Below, piece by piece: positions 43,474 through 53,255 of a stretch of 64,000 nt of DNA. Each line of letters begins with the position of its first letter. Position 1 is the stretch's first letter. A program made the position numbers and the translations under genes. This DNA comes from Christiangramia flava JLT2011 (GTDB taxonomy: Bacteria > Bacteroidota > Bacteroidia > Flavobacteriales > Flavobacteriaceae), in contig NZ_CP016359.1 of assembly GCF_001951155.1 (NCBI RefSeq), positions 1,884,001 through 1,948,000 of the forward strand, written 5' to 3'. The notes under the pieces are model-generated. The model saw only the letters and a program-made list of their open reading frames with translations, ran no database searches and had not been told where the DNA came from.

Positions 43474-44727
43474 TTAGTTTTCGGTGACCATCTGGACGGT
43501 ATTTTGTGTGAGCTGTTTCAGAAGAACCACTTTGTCTTTTTCCAGTTCTGTAATGGCCTGTTCACTGAAATGCCTGATAGTATAGAGGGAAACACCGGTT
43601 TTATAGTTCACTTTGAACCTGGCCTTCAGATGCTGAACGAGTTTCTCCAGTTGGTTGAATTTGTTATCCACACATACGCGGAAGCTGATCGCTGAGTTCT
43701 GAATGAGATCCACTTTCATTTGATACTGGTGGAAAAGCCGAAAAATTTCAGAAATATTTTCTTCTACCATAAAAGAGAAGTCCAGGGAAGACAGGGAGAT
43801 CAAAACCTGGTTTTTCTTCACGATAAAACACGGAATGGCCGGATCGATCCCGTCGCCCTTACTCACTGCGGTGCCCATGGGAATGGGGTCCATGAAAGAC
43901 CGAACAAAAAGCGGGATTTCCTTACGCTGCAAGGGTTGTAAGGTTTTGGGGTGGATCACGGACGCACCGTAGAAAGCCAGTTCAATGGCTTCTTCGTAAG
44001 ATATTTTGTTCAACAGCTGAGCCTTCTCGAAATAACGCGGATCGGCATTGAGCACTCCCGGAACATCTTTCCAGATCGTGACACTTTCCGCATTCAGGCA
44101 ATAGGCAAAAATCGCAGCGGAATAGTCAGACCCTTCCCGGCCCAGGGTAGTGGTAAAATTATTGGAATCTGAACCGATGAAACCCTGTGTGATATTCAAT
44201 TTGCCGGGGTCGAGCAGATCGAGGATCTTTTCCTGCGTGCGCGTCCAGTTCACCTGCGCATCGCGATACGTACTGTCAGTCTTGATAAAATCGCGAGCAT
44301 CCAGCCAGTTATTGGTGATATTTCGGGTGTTGAGGTAATCGCTAACAATGGTCGTGGAAATAAGTTCTCCAAAACTCACGATCTGGTCATAAACGAAATC
44401 GTATTTATTAGATTTATTATGCTGAAGAAAGTTTTCCAGTTCGGTAAAAAGCTGATCCACCTTGAAATAAACCGGTTCCTGGTCGTGGTGAAAAAGACCG
44501 TCCAGGATGTTTCGATGGAATAATTTTACTTCGGAAAGACTTTCCGGAGATTGGAGTCCGTTAAGGTAATCGTTTACCACCACTTCCAGTGCGTTGGTGG
44601 TTTTTCCCATTGCTGAAACAACGATGAGCTTGTTTTTGTCTTTATTATTCTCTAAAACTCGTACGAGGTTTTTGACTCCTTCCGCATCTTTTACAGAAGC
44701 TCCCCCGAATTTATAGACTTCAATCAC
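43474..44727 (-). CDS. lysC: Aspartate kinase
   Basis: A 417-residue monofunctional aspartokinase for Lys/Thr/Met synthesis. The N-terminal KFGGASVKDAEGVKNL (nucleotide binding) and the TLGREGSDYSAAIFA segment (about 191-205) are plain. The C-terminal 110 residues are ACT-like and would mediate feedback by an end product. The start is GTG and overlaps the preceding GNAT gene stop as GTGA, so the two are translationally coupled. No homoserine dehydrogenase domain is fused. Confidence 0.93.
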   Translation of the reverse strand: MIEVYKFGGASVKDAEGVKNLVRVLENNKDKNKLIVVSAMGKTTNALEVVVNDYLNGLQSPESLSEVKLFHRNILDGLFHHDQEPVYFKVDQLFTELENFLQHNKSNKYDFVYDQIVSFGELISTTIVSDYLNTRNITNNWLDARDFIKTDSTYRDAQVNWTRTQEKILDLLDPGKLNITQGFIGSDSNNFTTTLGREGSDYSAAIFAYCLNAESVTIWKDVPGVLNADPRYFEKAQLLNKISYEEAIELAFYGASVIHPKTLQPLQRKEIPLFVRSFMDPIPMGTAVSKGDGIDPAIPCFIVKKNQVLISLSSLDFSFMVEENISEIFRLFHQYQMKVDLIQNSAISFRVCVDNKFNQLEKLVQHLKARFKVNYKTGVSLYTIRHFSEQAITELEKDKVVLLKQLTQNTVQMVTEN

Positions 44728-45200
44728 TTTTTCTTTGCATTTTCTTCGATGCCGCTTTCTTCCATGTGAACGGTCCTCCAGCTTTCCTTGATCTGGGCAC
44801 CGGTATTCTCATAGAACTCGATGGCATTGGTATTCCCTTCAGAAACTACCCATTCAATACGTTTTACACCGTGCTGGTGGCCAAATTTCACGACTTCCTG
44901 GTATAGCGCTCCACCTAAACCGGTTCCACGCATATTTTCTCTTACGATGAGATCTTCCAGATGAACGGTTCTTCCTTTCCAGGTGGAAAAGCGGAAATAA
45001 ACCAGCGCCATTCCTTCAATTCTTCCGCTGACCTCGGCCACAAAACATTTGAAATTACCCTGGTCAAAACCTTCTTTTTCGAGATCCTCCACGGTCACTT
45101 CCACATCTTCCAGGTGGCCTTCATGCGCTGCAAGTTCTTTGATGAGTTCCAGCACGATCTTCATGTCTGAGCGCTTAGCTTCGCGTATCGTATAGTCCAT
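44724..45200 (-). CDS. GNAT family N-acetyltransferase, copy 1
   Basis: A 158-residue enzyme of the diamine (spermidine) acetyltransferase-like group. The acetyl-CoA loop reads VRENMRGTGLGGALYQEVVKFG (about 86-107) and the later GNTNAIEFYENTGAQ is typical of polyamine/amino acid GNATs. It is a close paralogue of the next gene upstream. It overlaps lysC by 4 bp, so it may modify a related metabolite, but this is inference. Confidence 0.87.
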   Translation of the reverse strand: MDYTIREAKRSDMKIVLELIKELAAHEGHLEDVEVTVEDLEKEGFDQGNFKCFVAEVSGRIEGMALVYFRFSTWKGRTVHLEDLIVRENMRGTGLGGALYQEVVKFGHQHGVKRIEWVVSEGNTNAIEFYENTGAQIKESWRTVHMEESGIEENAKKK

Positions 45201-45257
45201 AATTTCGGTGTTTTAACAAAAATACGCTTTGCTTTTCAGAAGAATGATAATAAACTC

Positions 45258-45746
45258 TTAAAGCCTGCCTTTATTTTTAAGGTAGGCATGCATAGCCGGT
45301 TCGTGCATCTGCACGGTATCCCAGTCTTCCAGGACATCGGCCCCTGAATTTCGGTAAAAATTGGCTGCCGGTTTGTTCCAGTTCAGTACGACCCATTCAG
45401 TACGTTTCACGCCCTGATCGGTGGCAAATTGGATCACTTCAGTATACAGTGCCGAACCAATTCCTTTTCCGCGGTAGGCCTCGCGAACGATCAGGTCTTC
45501 CAGGTGAACCGTCTTTCCCTTCCAGGTGGAGTAGCGAAAATAGATAAGAGCCATTCCCTGGATATCGCCATCGGCCTCGGCCACAAAACAGTGAAAAGCG
45601 GGATGCTCCCCAAACCCGTCACGGATCAGGTCCTGCTCGTCAATGATCACGGCATCGGGTTCTTTCTCAAAAATGGCCAGTTCATTGATTAATTCCAGCA
45701 CCGAGGCCATATCCTGTGGTTGTGCCGGTCTCACATTTATATCCAT
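45258..45746 (-). CDS. GNAT family N-acetyltransferase, copy 2
   Basis: About 162 residues from the ATG at 45746; a TTG five codons upstream is less likely. It shares the block FRYSTWKGKTVHLEDLIVRE with the adjacent copy 1 and much of the rest, so the pair is a tandem duplication. The acetyl-CoA loop is AYRGKGIGSALYTEVIQFA. Compared with copy 1, the N-terminal half and the last 30 residues differ most, which is where substrate contacts usually lie. Confidence 0.87.
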   Translation of the reverse strand: MDINVRPAQPQDMASVLELINELAIFEKEPDAVIIDEQDLIRDGFGEHPAFHCFVAEADGDIQGMALIYFRYSTWKGKTVHLEDLIVREAYRGKGIGSALYTEVIQFATDQGVKRTEWVVLNWNKPAANFYRNSGADVLEDWDTVQMHEPAMHAYLKNKGRL

Positions 45747-45832
45747 ATCAATTAATTTCAAGATTATTTACGAAAACGTTGTAGTTGGGTCTAATTTAGC
45801 TATTTTAGCCACCCTAACAACAAACTTATACC

Positions 45833-46879
45833 ATGCCTAAACCAAATCAAACCCTTGGTGAATTTATTATTGAAAATCAGGCCGATTTTCCTGGTTCTTC
45901 CGGGGAACTTTCCCGGTTGATCAATTCCATCAGGCTGGCTGCCAAGGTGGTGAACCATGAAGTGAATAAAGCCGGTTTAGTAGACATTATCGGTGCTTAC
46001 GGGGAACGAAATGTTCAGGGTGAAGAGCAGCAGAAGCTCGATGTAATGGCCAATAAAAAATTCATCCAGACCCTGACCAACCGGGAGATCGTTTGTGGGA
46101 TCGCTTCAGAAGAAGAGGATGATTTCATCAGGATCGAAGGGCATAATGGTGATGACAAGAATAAGTATGTTTTGCTGATGGACCCACTGGACGGGAGCTC
46201 CAATATCGATGTGAATGTTTCAGTGGGAACTATTTTTTCGATCTACCAGCGTGTCACGCCCATTGGCACACCGGTTCAAATGGAAGATTTCTTACAACCC
46301 GGGAATAAACAGGTTGCCGCGGGTTATATTATCTACGGAACTTCCACCATGCTGGTCTACACCACCGGCCATGGGGTTAACGGTTTTACCCTTAACCCGG
46401 CACTCGGCAGCTGGTACCTTTCGCATCCCAACATGAAATACCCTGAAAATGGCCGAATTTACTCGATCAATGAAGGGAATTATGTGCATTTTCCGCAGGG
46501 TGTAAAAGATTATATCAAATACTGCCAGGAAGAAAAAGATGACCGCCCGTATACGTCTAGATATATCGGTTCGATGGTTTCAGATATCCACCGGAACATG
46601 ATTAAGGGTGGGATCTTCATGTACCCCCAATTCTCGAAAGCTCCAAGTGGCAAGCTGAGACTGCTCTACGAATGCAATCCTATCGCGTTTATCACCGAGC
46701 AGGCCGGCGGCAAAGCCAGCGACGGGTTTCAGCGCATTCTGGATATTGTACCGAATGAATTGCACCAGCGATCACCTTTCTTCTGCGGAAGCAAAAAAAT
46801 GGTGGAAAAAGCAGAGAATTTTATGCGGAAATCTGCTGAAAGAACCGACTATCAGTCGTTTTCTTTTTCCAGTAAATAA
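45833..46879 (+). CDS. fbp: Class 1 fructose-1,6-bisphosphatase
   Basis: A 348-residue gluconeogenic phosphatase. The metal site reads [22 protein letters not shown] (about residues 121-142) with an upstream EEEDDF acidic cluster, as in the Mg-dependent class 1 family. The substrate-binding [19 protein letters not shown] segment is near 265. Its last 28 bp overlap the convergent terB gene. Confidence 0.95.
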   Translation: MPKPNQTLGEFIIENQADFPGSSGELSRLINSIRLAAKVVNHEVNKAGLVDIIGAYGERNVQGEEQQKLDVMANKKFIQTLTNREIVCGIASEEEDDFIRIEGHNGDDKNKYVLLMDPLDGSSNIDVNVSVGTIFSIYQRVTPIGTPVQMEDFLQPGNKQVAAGYIIYGTSTMLVYTTGHGVNGFTLNPALGSWYLSHPNMKYPENGRIYSINEGNYVHFPQGVKDYIKYCQEEKDDRPYTSRYIGSMVSDIHRNMIKGGIFMYPQFSKAPSGKLRLLYECNPIAFITEQAGGKASDGFQRILDIVPNELHQRSPFFCGSKKMVEKAENFMRKSAERTDYQSFSFSSK

Positions 46880-47283
46880 CGGTAATCTTCAAAACTTAAC
46901 TGCCCGCTGAAGATCTGAACGGAACGTTTAATGATACCTTCAGAAGCCTGGCTCGAAAAGCCTAACCCGATCGCGTAACGCTTGATCAGCTCGCTTTCTT
47001 CGTCGTCGATTTCGTGATCAGCAAAAATTATTTTGAAAAGATCGTGCAAACGCTCCAGTCTTTTTTCCACGCTGTTGTATCCCACCAATGGAAAAGCTTT
47101 GGGGTTCTGCATCACCTTGTCATATTCTTCTTCGCTGATATCCAGTTTTCTGGCAAATCTTTTCAGTAGTTTTTCTTCGTGCTCATTGATCTCGCCATCA
47201 ATGGCAGCAAGGTTTACGATAGACGCAAAATGACTTAAATTTCTTAAATGCTCACCCGAGCCAAATAGATCTGAAAAGGACAT
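46852..47283 (-). CDS. TerB-family protein
   Basis: A 143-residue helical protein of the TerB/tellurite-resistance type. Two acidic metal-binding loops of the family are visible: [19 protein letters not shown] near residue 26 and [17 protein letters not shown] near 90. No other ter genes are nearby, so the label reflects fold, not a tested resistance role. It converges on and overlaps fbp by 28 bp. Confidence 0.82.
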   Translation of the reverse strand: MSFSDLFGSGEHLRNLSHFASIVNLAAIDGEINEHEEKLLKRFARKLDISEEEYDKVMQNPKAFPLVGYNSVEKRLERLHDLFKIIFADHEIDDEESELIKRYAIGLGFSSQASEGIIKRSVQIFSGQLSFEDYRYLLEKEND

Positions 47284-47439
47284 TCTATAAAAGTTTTAAG
47301 TTACAAATATAGGGATTCGCGAATGTTTTTCAGTTTAAAGGCTTCGGAAAAAATAATGCTGTTCAATCGTTATTCTTTTCTTAATCTGCTTCCCGCTGAG
47401 GTTGATAATAGGTAAATTCAGAATTCTTCAGAAAATACT

Positions 47440-48462
47440 ATGAAAACACCCTTACTCGCTTTCAACGATAAAGGAATTTACTGCGCCGCGGCAGATGTAT
47501 ACCTGGATCCCTGGCGCCCGGTCGAAAAGGCCATTATCTCCCATGGGCACGCCGATCATGCACGGTGGGGTCATAAAAAATATATTACCCATGTGACCAA
47601 TGTGCCCATTATCAAACACCGCATTGGCGATATTGAGGTCTCCGGAAAAGAATGGAATGAAACCTTCACTATCAATAATGTGAAATTTTCATTTCATCCG
47701 GCTGGTCATATCATTGGTTCATCCCAGATCCGAGTGGAGCATAAAGGCGAAGTCTGGGTTTTTACTGGTGACTATAAAACCGAAGATGATGGCGTTGCGG
47801 TACCTTATGAACCGGTGAAATGCGACACCTTTATTACGGAATGTACTTTTGGCCTTCCCGCCTTTAAATGGACGCCACAGGAGCAGGTGATGAAGGACAT
47901 CAATAACTGGTGGATGGAAAATCAGGCTGATGGCCGAACGTCTATTCTTTTTGGATATACTCTCGGAAAGGCGCAACGTTTACTAAAGCATTTAGACACT
48001 TCCATCGGTAAAATTTTTACACATGGTGCGGTGGAGAATATGACCGAAGTGCTCCGCCCCATGATGGATTTCCCGGAAACCACGCGAATCACCCGCGATG
48101 TGAAAAAAGAGGAAATTAAGGGGCATATGGTCATTGCGCCTCCCAGCGCTCACGGTTCCCCTTGGATCCGGAAAATGGTGCCCTACGTGACAGCTTCGGC
48201 CAGTGGCTGGATGACTTTTCGGGGTGCCCGCAGAAGGCGTGCGATCGATCGCGGTTTTGTGCTCAGCGATCATTGTGACTGGCAGGGATTGCTAACCTCG
48301 ATCAAAGAAACCGGTTGTGAGAAAATCATCTGTACCCATGGTTATACCGATATTTTTTCTCGTTACCTCCGGGAACAGGGATATGACGCCCGAACCGAAG
48401 AAACGCAGTATGAAGGAGAAACCGGGCAACTGGAATCCAATAATGAAAAAGACAGCGAATGA
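47440..48462 (+). CDS. Ligase-associated DNA exonuclease (MBL/beta-CASP)
   Basis: A 340-residue metallo-beta-lactamase-fold nuclease. The metal motif is ISHGHADHARWGHKK (about residues 33-47), with HPAGHIIGSSQI near 87, FTGDYKTEDDG near 107 and DHCDWQGL near 274. It belongs to the group encoded with an ATP-dependent DNA ligase and Lhr-type helicase in Bacteroidota and Proteobacteria, thought to act in repair of DNA damage. Its stop overlaps the ligase start (ATGA), so it is translationally coupled to it. Confidence 0.9.
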   Translation: MKTPLLAFNDKGIYCAAADVYLDPWRPVEKAIISHGHADHARWGHKKYITHVTNVPIIKHRIGDIEVSGKEWNETFTINNVKFSFHPAGHIIGSSQIRVEHKGEVWVFTGDYKTEDDGVAVPYEPVKCDTFITECTFGLPAFKWTPQEQVMKDINNWWMENQADGRTSILFGYTLGKAQRLLKHLDTSIGKIFTHGAVENMTEVLRPMMDFPETTRITRDVKKEEIKGHMVIAPPSAHGSPWIRKMVPYVTASASGWMTFRGARRRRAIDRGFVLSDHCDWQGLLTSIKETGCEKIICTHGYTDIFSRYLREQGYDARTEETQYEGETGQLESNNEKDSE

Positions 48463-50051
48463 AACTTTTTGCCGATCTCATCAAAAAACTCGACACCACG
48501 AATAAAACCACTTTGAAAGTAGAGGCGCTGACCGATTATTTCCTGAACGCCCCTTCAAAAGACAAGGTCTGGACGATCGCGATTTTAAGTCACCGCCGTC
48601 CGCCACGACCTGTGAATACCACTCTTATGAGAAATTGGGCTTCAGAACTGGCAAATATTCCGTTGTGGCTCTTTGAGGAATCCTATCATATTGTGGGTGA
48701 TTTAGCGGAAACCATTGCGCTGGTCATTCCACCTTCCGAAGCGTCTACTGAAAAAAGCCTGAACCAGTTTCTTCAGGAGATCATCGAACTGAAGCCGCGT
48801 TCCGAAGAAGAGAAGAAAGAATACCTTTTTGAGAACTGGCTCAACCTGAACTATTACGAGCGCTTTGTATTTACGAAACTGATCACCGGGAGTTTCCGGA
48901 TTGGGGTAAGCCAGAAACTTATGACGCGCGCACTTTCTAGAGCGACCGAGATTGATGAGGACATCCTGGCTTATAAACTGATGGGGAATTGGGACCCTGC
49001 AAGGATTTCTTTCAATAAGCTGATTCTGGAAGAAAACGAAGAAGATTTTTTATCCAAACCTTACCCGTTCTATCTCGCCTACGCGATCGAAGAAGAGCCG
49101 CAGGAGCTTGGGGATGTGAGCGAGTGGAGCGCAGAACACAAGTGGGACGGCATCCGGTCACAGGTGATCATACGAAACAATGAACTTTTTGTGTGGAGCA
49201 GAGGGGAAGAACTGGTAACCGATAAATACCCGGAATTTGAGGCTTTTGTTAATACCATTCCGAATGGAACGGTGATAGATGGTGAGATTTTACCATTTCC
49301 GGAAGGACAGATAGGGACTTTCAAAGATTTGCAAACAAGAATTGGAAGGAAAAGCATCACGAAAAAGCTGCTGGAGAAAACCCCGGTCATTTTGAAAGCC
49401 TACGATATTCTGGAATGGGATGGTGAAGATATCAGGAATAAAAGTTTTCGGTACAGGCGCGAAATTCTCGAAAAGTTATTTGCCGAGGTTTCTTCCGAAG
49501 GGATACCGTTGTATTTATCTGAAAATATTCGTTTTGAAAGTTGGGAAGAGGCCGCAAAGGAACGGGAAAAGGCTCGCGAAGTCATGTCAGAAGGCCTGAT
49601 GCTGAAGCGGTTTGATTCTCCCTATTTAGTTGGCCGGAAAAAAGGAGACTGGTGGAAATGGAAAGTAGATCCCCTCACCATCGATGCGGTTCTTACGTAT
49701 GCCATGCGTGGCCACGGCCGGCGCAGCAATTTGTTTACAGATTATACTTTCGGGCTTTGGGATGAAGAAAAAGAAGAACTGGTCACTTTTGCCAAAGCTT
49801 ACTCGGGCCTCACTGATAAGGAATTCCGTAAACTGGATGCCTGGATCAAGAAGAACACCCTGGAGCGATTTGGACCGGTTCGCAGCGTGACCCCACAGCA
49901 TGTTTTTGAAATTGCTTTTGAAGGAATCGCGGAATCCAGCCGTCATAAAAGTGGTGTGGCAACGCGGTTTCCGCGGATCTTAAGATGGCGAACCGATAAA
50001 AAGATCGAGGAGGCGAATACCTTAGACGACCTGAAGGCGATGATTCCCTGA
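48459..50051 (+). CDS. ATP-dependent DNA ligase (LigB-like, repair-associated)
   Basis: A 530-residue ATP-dependent ligase. The nucleotidyl Lys is Lys228 in the KxDG motif EHKWDGIRSQ. Later motifs include VIDGEILPF (III, about 267) and GLMLKRFDSPY (IV/V region, about 382) and WWKWKVDPLTIDAVL (V, about 404). The N-terminal 200 residues are the alpha-helical DNA-binding domain, and the OB fold runs to the C-terminus. It is additional to the NAD-dependent LigA that bacteria use for replication. It lies between the exonuclease gene (4-bp overlap) and a small exported protein gene. Confidence 0.93.
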   Translation: MKLFADLIKKLDTTNKTTLKVEALTDYFLNAPSKDKVWTIAILSHRRPPRPVNTTLMRNWASELANIPLWLFEESYHIVGDLAETIALVIPPSEASTEKSLNQFLQEIIELKPRSEEEKKEYLFENWLNLNYYERFVFTKLITGSFRIGVSQKLMTRALSRATEIDEDILAYKLMGNWDPARISFNKLILEENEEDFLSKPYPFYLAYAIEEEPQELGDVSEWSAEHKWDGIRSQVIIRNNELFVWSRGEELVTDKYPEFEAFVNTIPNGTVIDGEILPFPEGQIGTFKDLQTRIGRKSITKKLLEKTPVILKAYDILEWDGEDIRNKSFRYRREILEKLFAEVSSEGIPLYLSENIRFESWEEAAKEREKAREVMSEGLMLKRFDSPYLVGRKKGDWWKWKVDPLTIDAVLTYAMRGHGRRSNLFTDYTFGLWDEEKEELVTFAKAYSGLTDKEFRKLDAWIKKNTLERFGPVRSVTPQHVFEIAFEGIAESSRHKSGVATRFPRILRWRTDKKIEEANTLDDLKAMIP

Positions 50052-50165
50052 CAGGTCCTAATTTTGGCTAAATTTTAATACTGAAAATGGGCAATTTGGA
50101 ACTGAACTTGTGCAAATTCCTGCGTTCATTTTTAACTGTTTCGTTGAATTAAAATTGGAAATAAG

Positions 50166-50684
50166 ATGAAAGCGAAAATGTTGGTATTGGCGATGTTGCT
50201 CTTCAGTTTGAGCAGTTGCCAGGCACAGGAAAAAGATCCTGATCCAAGCGCGATGAAAACCGGGAAGGATGAAGTGAAACCCAAAGGTAGCTGGAAAGTT
50301 AACCGTGATTATGACGAAAATGGGAACCTGATCAGCTATGATTCCACTTACACGTATTCCTATAGTTCGGTAGATGGTGATACGATTTCGGCCGCAGATA
50401 TGGACGAGCTCATGAGCCATTTTCAGCAATTTTTAGGTCAAAACGGCATGAACGACCAATCGGCCTTTATGCAATCCTTTTTCAATGATAGCATTCCGGG
50501 AAATAGCCATTTTTTCCATGGTGATTTATTTGCCGATCATTTCAATTCTGAAAGTTTTCAACGGCAAATACGGGAAATGGATTCCCTGCACCGGCAATTT
50601 TTGAAACAGCAGTATCCGCAGTTTTTCGAAAAGCGGGAAGAGAAAAATTCCGCAGCTAAGCAATCGAAAAATGGAACGATCTAA
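50166..50684 (+). CDS. Hypothetical exported protein inside the ligase-helicase locus
   Basis: A 172-residue protein not recognised as a known family. The N-terminus has a hydrophobic signal and a Cys in LFSLSSCQAQE that fits a lipobox. The mature part is hydrophilic, with Asp/Ser-rich stretches and two Phe-rich segments (FFNDSIPGNSHFFHGDLFADHF). Unlike its repair neighbours it is exported, so it is probably not part of that system. It is separated from the helicase by a terminator at 50702-50740, so the helicase needs another promoter or readthrough. Confidence 0.65.
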   Translation: MKAKMLVLAMLLFSLSSCQAQEKDPDPSAMKTGKDEVKPKGSWKVNRDYDENGNLISYDSTYTYSYSSVDGDTISAADMDELMSHFQQFLGQNGMNDQSAFMQSFFNDSIPGNSHFFHGDLFADHFNSESFQRQIREMDSLHRQFLKQQYPQFFEKREEKNSAAKQSKNGTI

Positions 50685-50701
50685 CGAGATTTAAAAGTGA
50701 G

Positions 50702-50740
50702 AAGAACCTTCAGGATCGGCATTCTGAAGGTTCTTTTTTT
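50702..50740 (+). terminator. Terminator after the exported protein gene
   Basis: AAGAACCTTCAG (50702-50713) pairs with CTGAAGGTTCTT (50724-50735), 10-nt loop, then a T run. It lies only 12 bp before the helicase start. Confidence 0.75.
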
Positions 50741-50751
50741 ACAGTTTAAAA

Positions 50752-53220
50752 ATGAACAGGAAGGAACTTATACACATTGCGGAAGACTGGTTCGAAAACC
50801 AGGGATGGAAACCTTTCAAATTTCAGAAGGATGCCTGGACAGCCTATCTTCAGAAGAAGAATGGGCTGCTGAATGCTCCTACCGGAAGTGGGAAAACCTA
50901 TGCGCTGTGGGTGCCAATCGTTCTGGACTATATTCGTAAAAATCCTGATTATAAAAGTAGGCATCAAAAAGGATTGAAAGCGATCTGGATCACGCCGCTT
51001 CGGGCGCTTTCAGTTGAAATTGAACAGGCTACTAGTAGGTTTGCCGAAGAACTGGGAACCAACTTTAGTGTTGGAATTCGTACCGGAGATACTCCGCAAA
51101 AGGAACGTGCGGCCCAGAAAAAAGCCATACCAGATTTGCTGATTACGACTCCTGAAAGTTTGCATTTGCTGTTGTCTTCCAAGAATTACGCGAAAACTTT
51201 TAAAGATCTGCAGGCGGTGGTGGTAGATGAGTGGCACGAATTATTAGGTTCCAAGCGCGGTGTGCAGGTGGAACTGGCACTTTCCCGGCTGAAGCAGGTT
51301 GCGAAAGACCTGAGGATTTGGGGAATTTCAGCTACCATTGGCAACTTGCAACAGGCGCGGGAAGTCTTATTGGGTCCAGCTTCTCCGGAACTGGAAAATT
51401 CGGTGATGATCCGTGCTAACCTGAATAAGAAGATCGATGTTCGATCAATTATTCCCAAGAAAATGGAAAAATTCCCGTGGCGCGGACACCTCGGGATTCA
51501 TCTGCTGGATGAGGTTATCCCCATTATCAAGGAATCTAAAACCACCCTGCTGTTTACCAATACTCGGTCGCAGTGTGAGATCTGGTTTCAGAAGATCCTG
51601 GCGAAATATCCCGAATTTGCAGGAGAAATCGCCATGCACCACGGCAGCATCAACAAAGAAACGCGTTTGTGGGTGGAACAGGCGATCAGGAATGAAAGTC
51701 TGAAAGCGGTGGTATGCACCTCGAGTTTGGACCTGGGCGTTGATTTTGCTCCTGTGGAAACCATTGTTCAAATTGGCGGTCCCAAAGGCGTCGCGCGCTT
51801 CCTGCAACGTGCCGGGCGTAGTGGTCACCAGCCAGGGAAAGTCAGTTTGATCTATTTTATGCCTACTCATGCTATAGAATTGATCGAGGCTTCCGCACTT
51901 CAGAAAGCCGTGGCCAAAAAAGCGGTGGAAGATCGCGTGCCTTACCTGATGAGTTTTGATGTGCTGGTGCAGTACCTGAATACGCTGGCAGTTTCAGATG
52001 GTTTTTACCCGAAAGATATTTTTCCGGAGATTGCCTCGACCTTTTGTTTCCAGGGGATAACCGAGGATGAATGGCGCTGGATCCTCAATTTTATCACCAA
52101 AGGCAGTCAGAGTCTTCAGGCGTATGATGAATATAAAAAAGTGGAGATCGAGGAAGATGGCAAATTCAAGATCCACAACCGCGGCGTGGCCATGCGACAC
52201 CGGTTACAGATCGGGACCATCGTGAGTGACGCCATGCTTTCCGTGAAATATATTACCGGCGGCTATATTGGTACTATCGAAGAATGGTTCATTTCCAAAC
52301 TGAAGCCCGGCGACGTCTTTACTTTTGCAGGCCGCAACCTGGAACTCGTTCGCATCAAGAATATGCAGGTGCTGGTGAAGCGTTCCAAGAAAAAGACCGC
52401 AAGAATCCCGAGCTGGCAGGGTGGGCGTATGACCTTTTCGGCACAGATGTCTGAATTGCTGCGGGAGGAAATGTATGAGGCTTCCCAACTGAAGAAAACC
52501 ACCAAAACTTCTGAAGAACTGAATGCATTACGACCCATTTTCAAGCGGCAGCAGCGTGAAAGTATCATCCCGGGAAAAGATGAATTCCTGATCGAAACTT
52601 TTAAAACCCGTGAAGGTTTTCACGCGATCTTCTATCCTTTTGAGGGGCGTTTCGTGCACGAAGCGCTGGGAAGTTTGCTGGCTTACCGCATTAGTTTGCT
52701 TTCGCCCATTAGTTTTTCGCTGGCGTTCAACGATTATGGTTTTGAATTGCTGTCTGACCAGGAGATTGATATGCAACAGGTGTTGGATAACAACCTTTTC
52801 TCTCCGGAATATTTGATGGACGACCTGTATAAAAGTTTGAACGCTACGGAAATGGCACGGAGAAAATTTCGCGATATTGCGGTGATCGCCGGACTTGTTT
52901 TTACCGGTTATCCCAATAAACTGGTCAAGAGCAAACATCTTCAGTCGAATTCGCAGTTATTGTTCAGTGTTTTTCGGGATTATGAAGAAGATAATTTGCT
53001 GTATCAGCAGGCTTTTCGGGAAACTTTTGAGCACCAGCTGGAGGAAGGCCGATTGCGAATAGCTCTGGAACGAATTCAGCAACAGCAGATCGTCTGGAAA
53101 AAATGTGAAAAACCGACACCCTTCTCCTTTCCGATCATTACAGACCGACTCCGTGAAAAGCTATCTTCGGAAAAACTGGAAGACCGCATTCGGAAAATGT
53201 TGAAGCAGCTGGAAAAGTAA
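50752..53220 (+). CDS. Ligase-associated DEXH-box helicase (Lhr-type)
   Basis: An 822-residue superfamily 2 helicase. Walker A is NAPTGSGKTYALW (about residues 43-55), the DEXH box is VVVDEWHELLG, and motif VI is QRAGRSGHQPGK (about 352-363). The C-terminal half is the winged-helix/beta-barrel module of Lhr proteins. It belongs to the ligase-associated group, with exonuclease and ligase encoded 700 bp upstream. The usual fourth member, a metallophosphoesterase (PdeM), is not present in the window. The gene starts just after a terminator. Confidence 0.92.
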   Translation: MNRKELIHIAEDWFENQGWKPFKFQKDAWTAYLQKKNGLLNAPTGSGKTYALWVPIVLDYIRKNPDYKSRHQKGLKAIWITPLRALSVEIEQATSRFAEELGTNFSVGIRTGDTPQKERAAQKKAIPDLLITTPESLHLLLSSKNYAKTFKDLQAVVVDEWHELLGSKRGVQVELALSRLKQVAKDLRIWGISATIGNLQQAREVLLGPASPELENSVMIRANLNKKIDVRSIIPKKMEKFPWRGHLGIHLLDEVIPIIKESKTTLLFTNTRSQCEIWFQKILAKYPEFAGEIAMHHGSINKETRLWVEQAIRNESLKAVVCTSSLDLGVDFAPVETIVQIGGPKGVARFLQRAGRSGHQPGKVSLIYFMPTHAIELIEASALQKAVAKKAVEDRVPYLMSFDVLVQYLNTLAVSDGFYPKDIFPEIASTFCFQGITEDEWRWILNFITKGSQSLQAYDEYKKVEIEEDGKFKIHNRGVAMRHRLQIGTIVSDAMLSVKYITGGYIGTIEEWFISKLKPGDVFTFAGRNLELVRIKNMQVLVKRSKKKTARIPSWQGGRMTFSAQMSELLREEMYEASQLKKTTKTSEELNALRPIFKRQQRESIIPGKDEFLIETFKTREGFHAIFYPFEGRFVHEALGSLLAYRISLLSPISFSLAFNDYGFELLSDQEIDMQQVLDNNLFSPEYLMDDLYKSLNATEMARRKFRDIAVIAGLVFTGYPNKLVKSKHLQSNSQLLFSVFRDYEEDNLLYQQAFRETFEHQLEEGRLRIALERIQQQQIVWKKCEKPTPFSFPIITDRLREKLSSEKLEDRIRKMLKQLEK

Positions 53221-53255
53221 GTTTCACAGCAAAGGAAATACCGATTGAAAATTGC

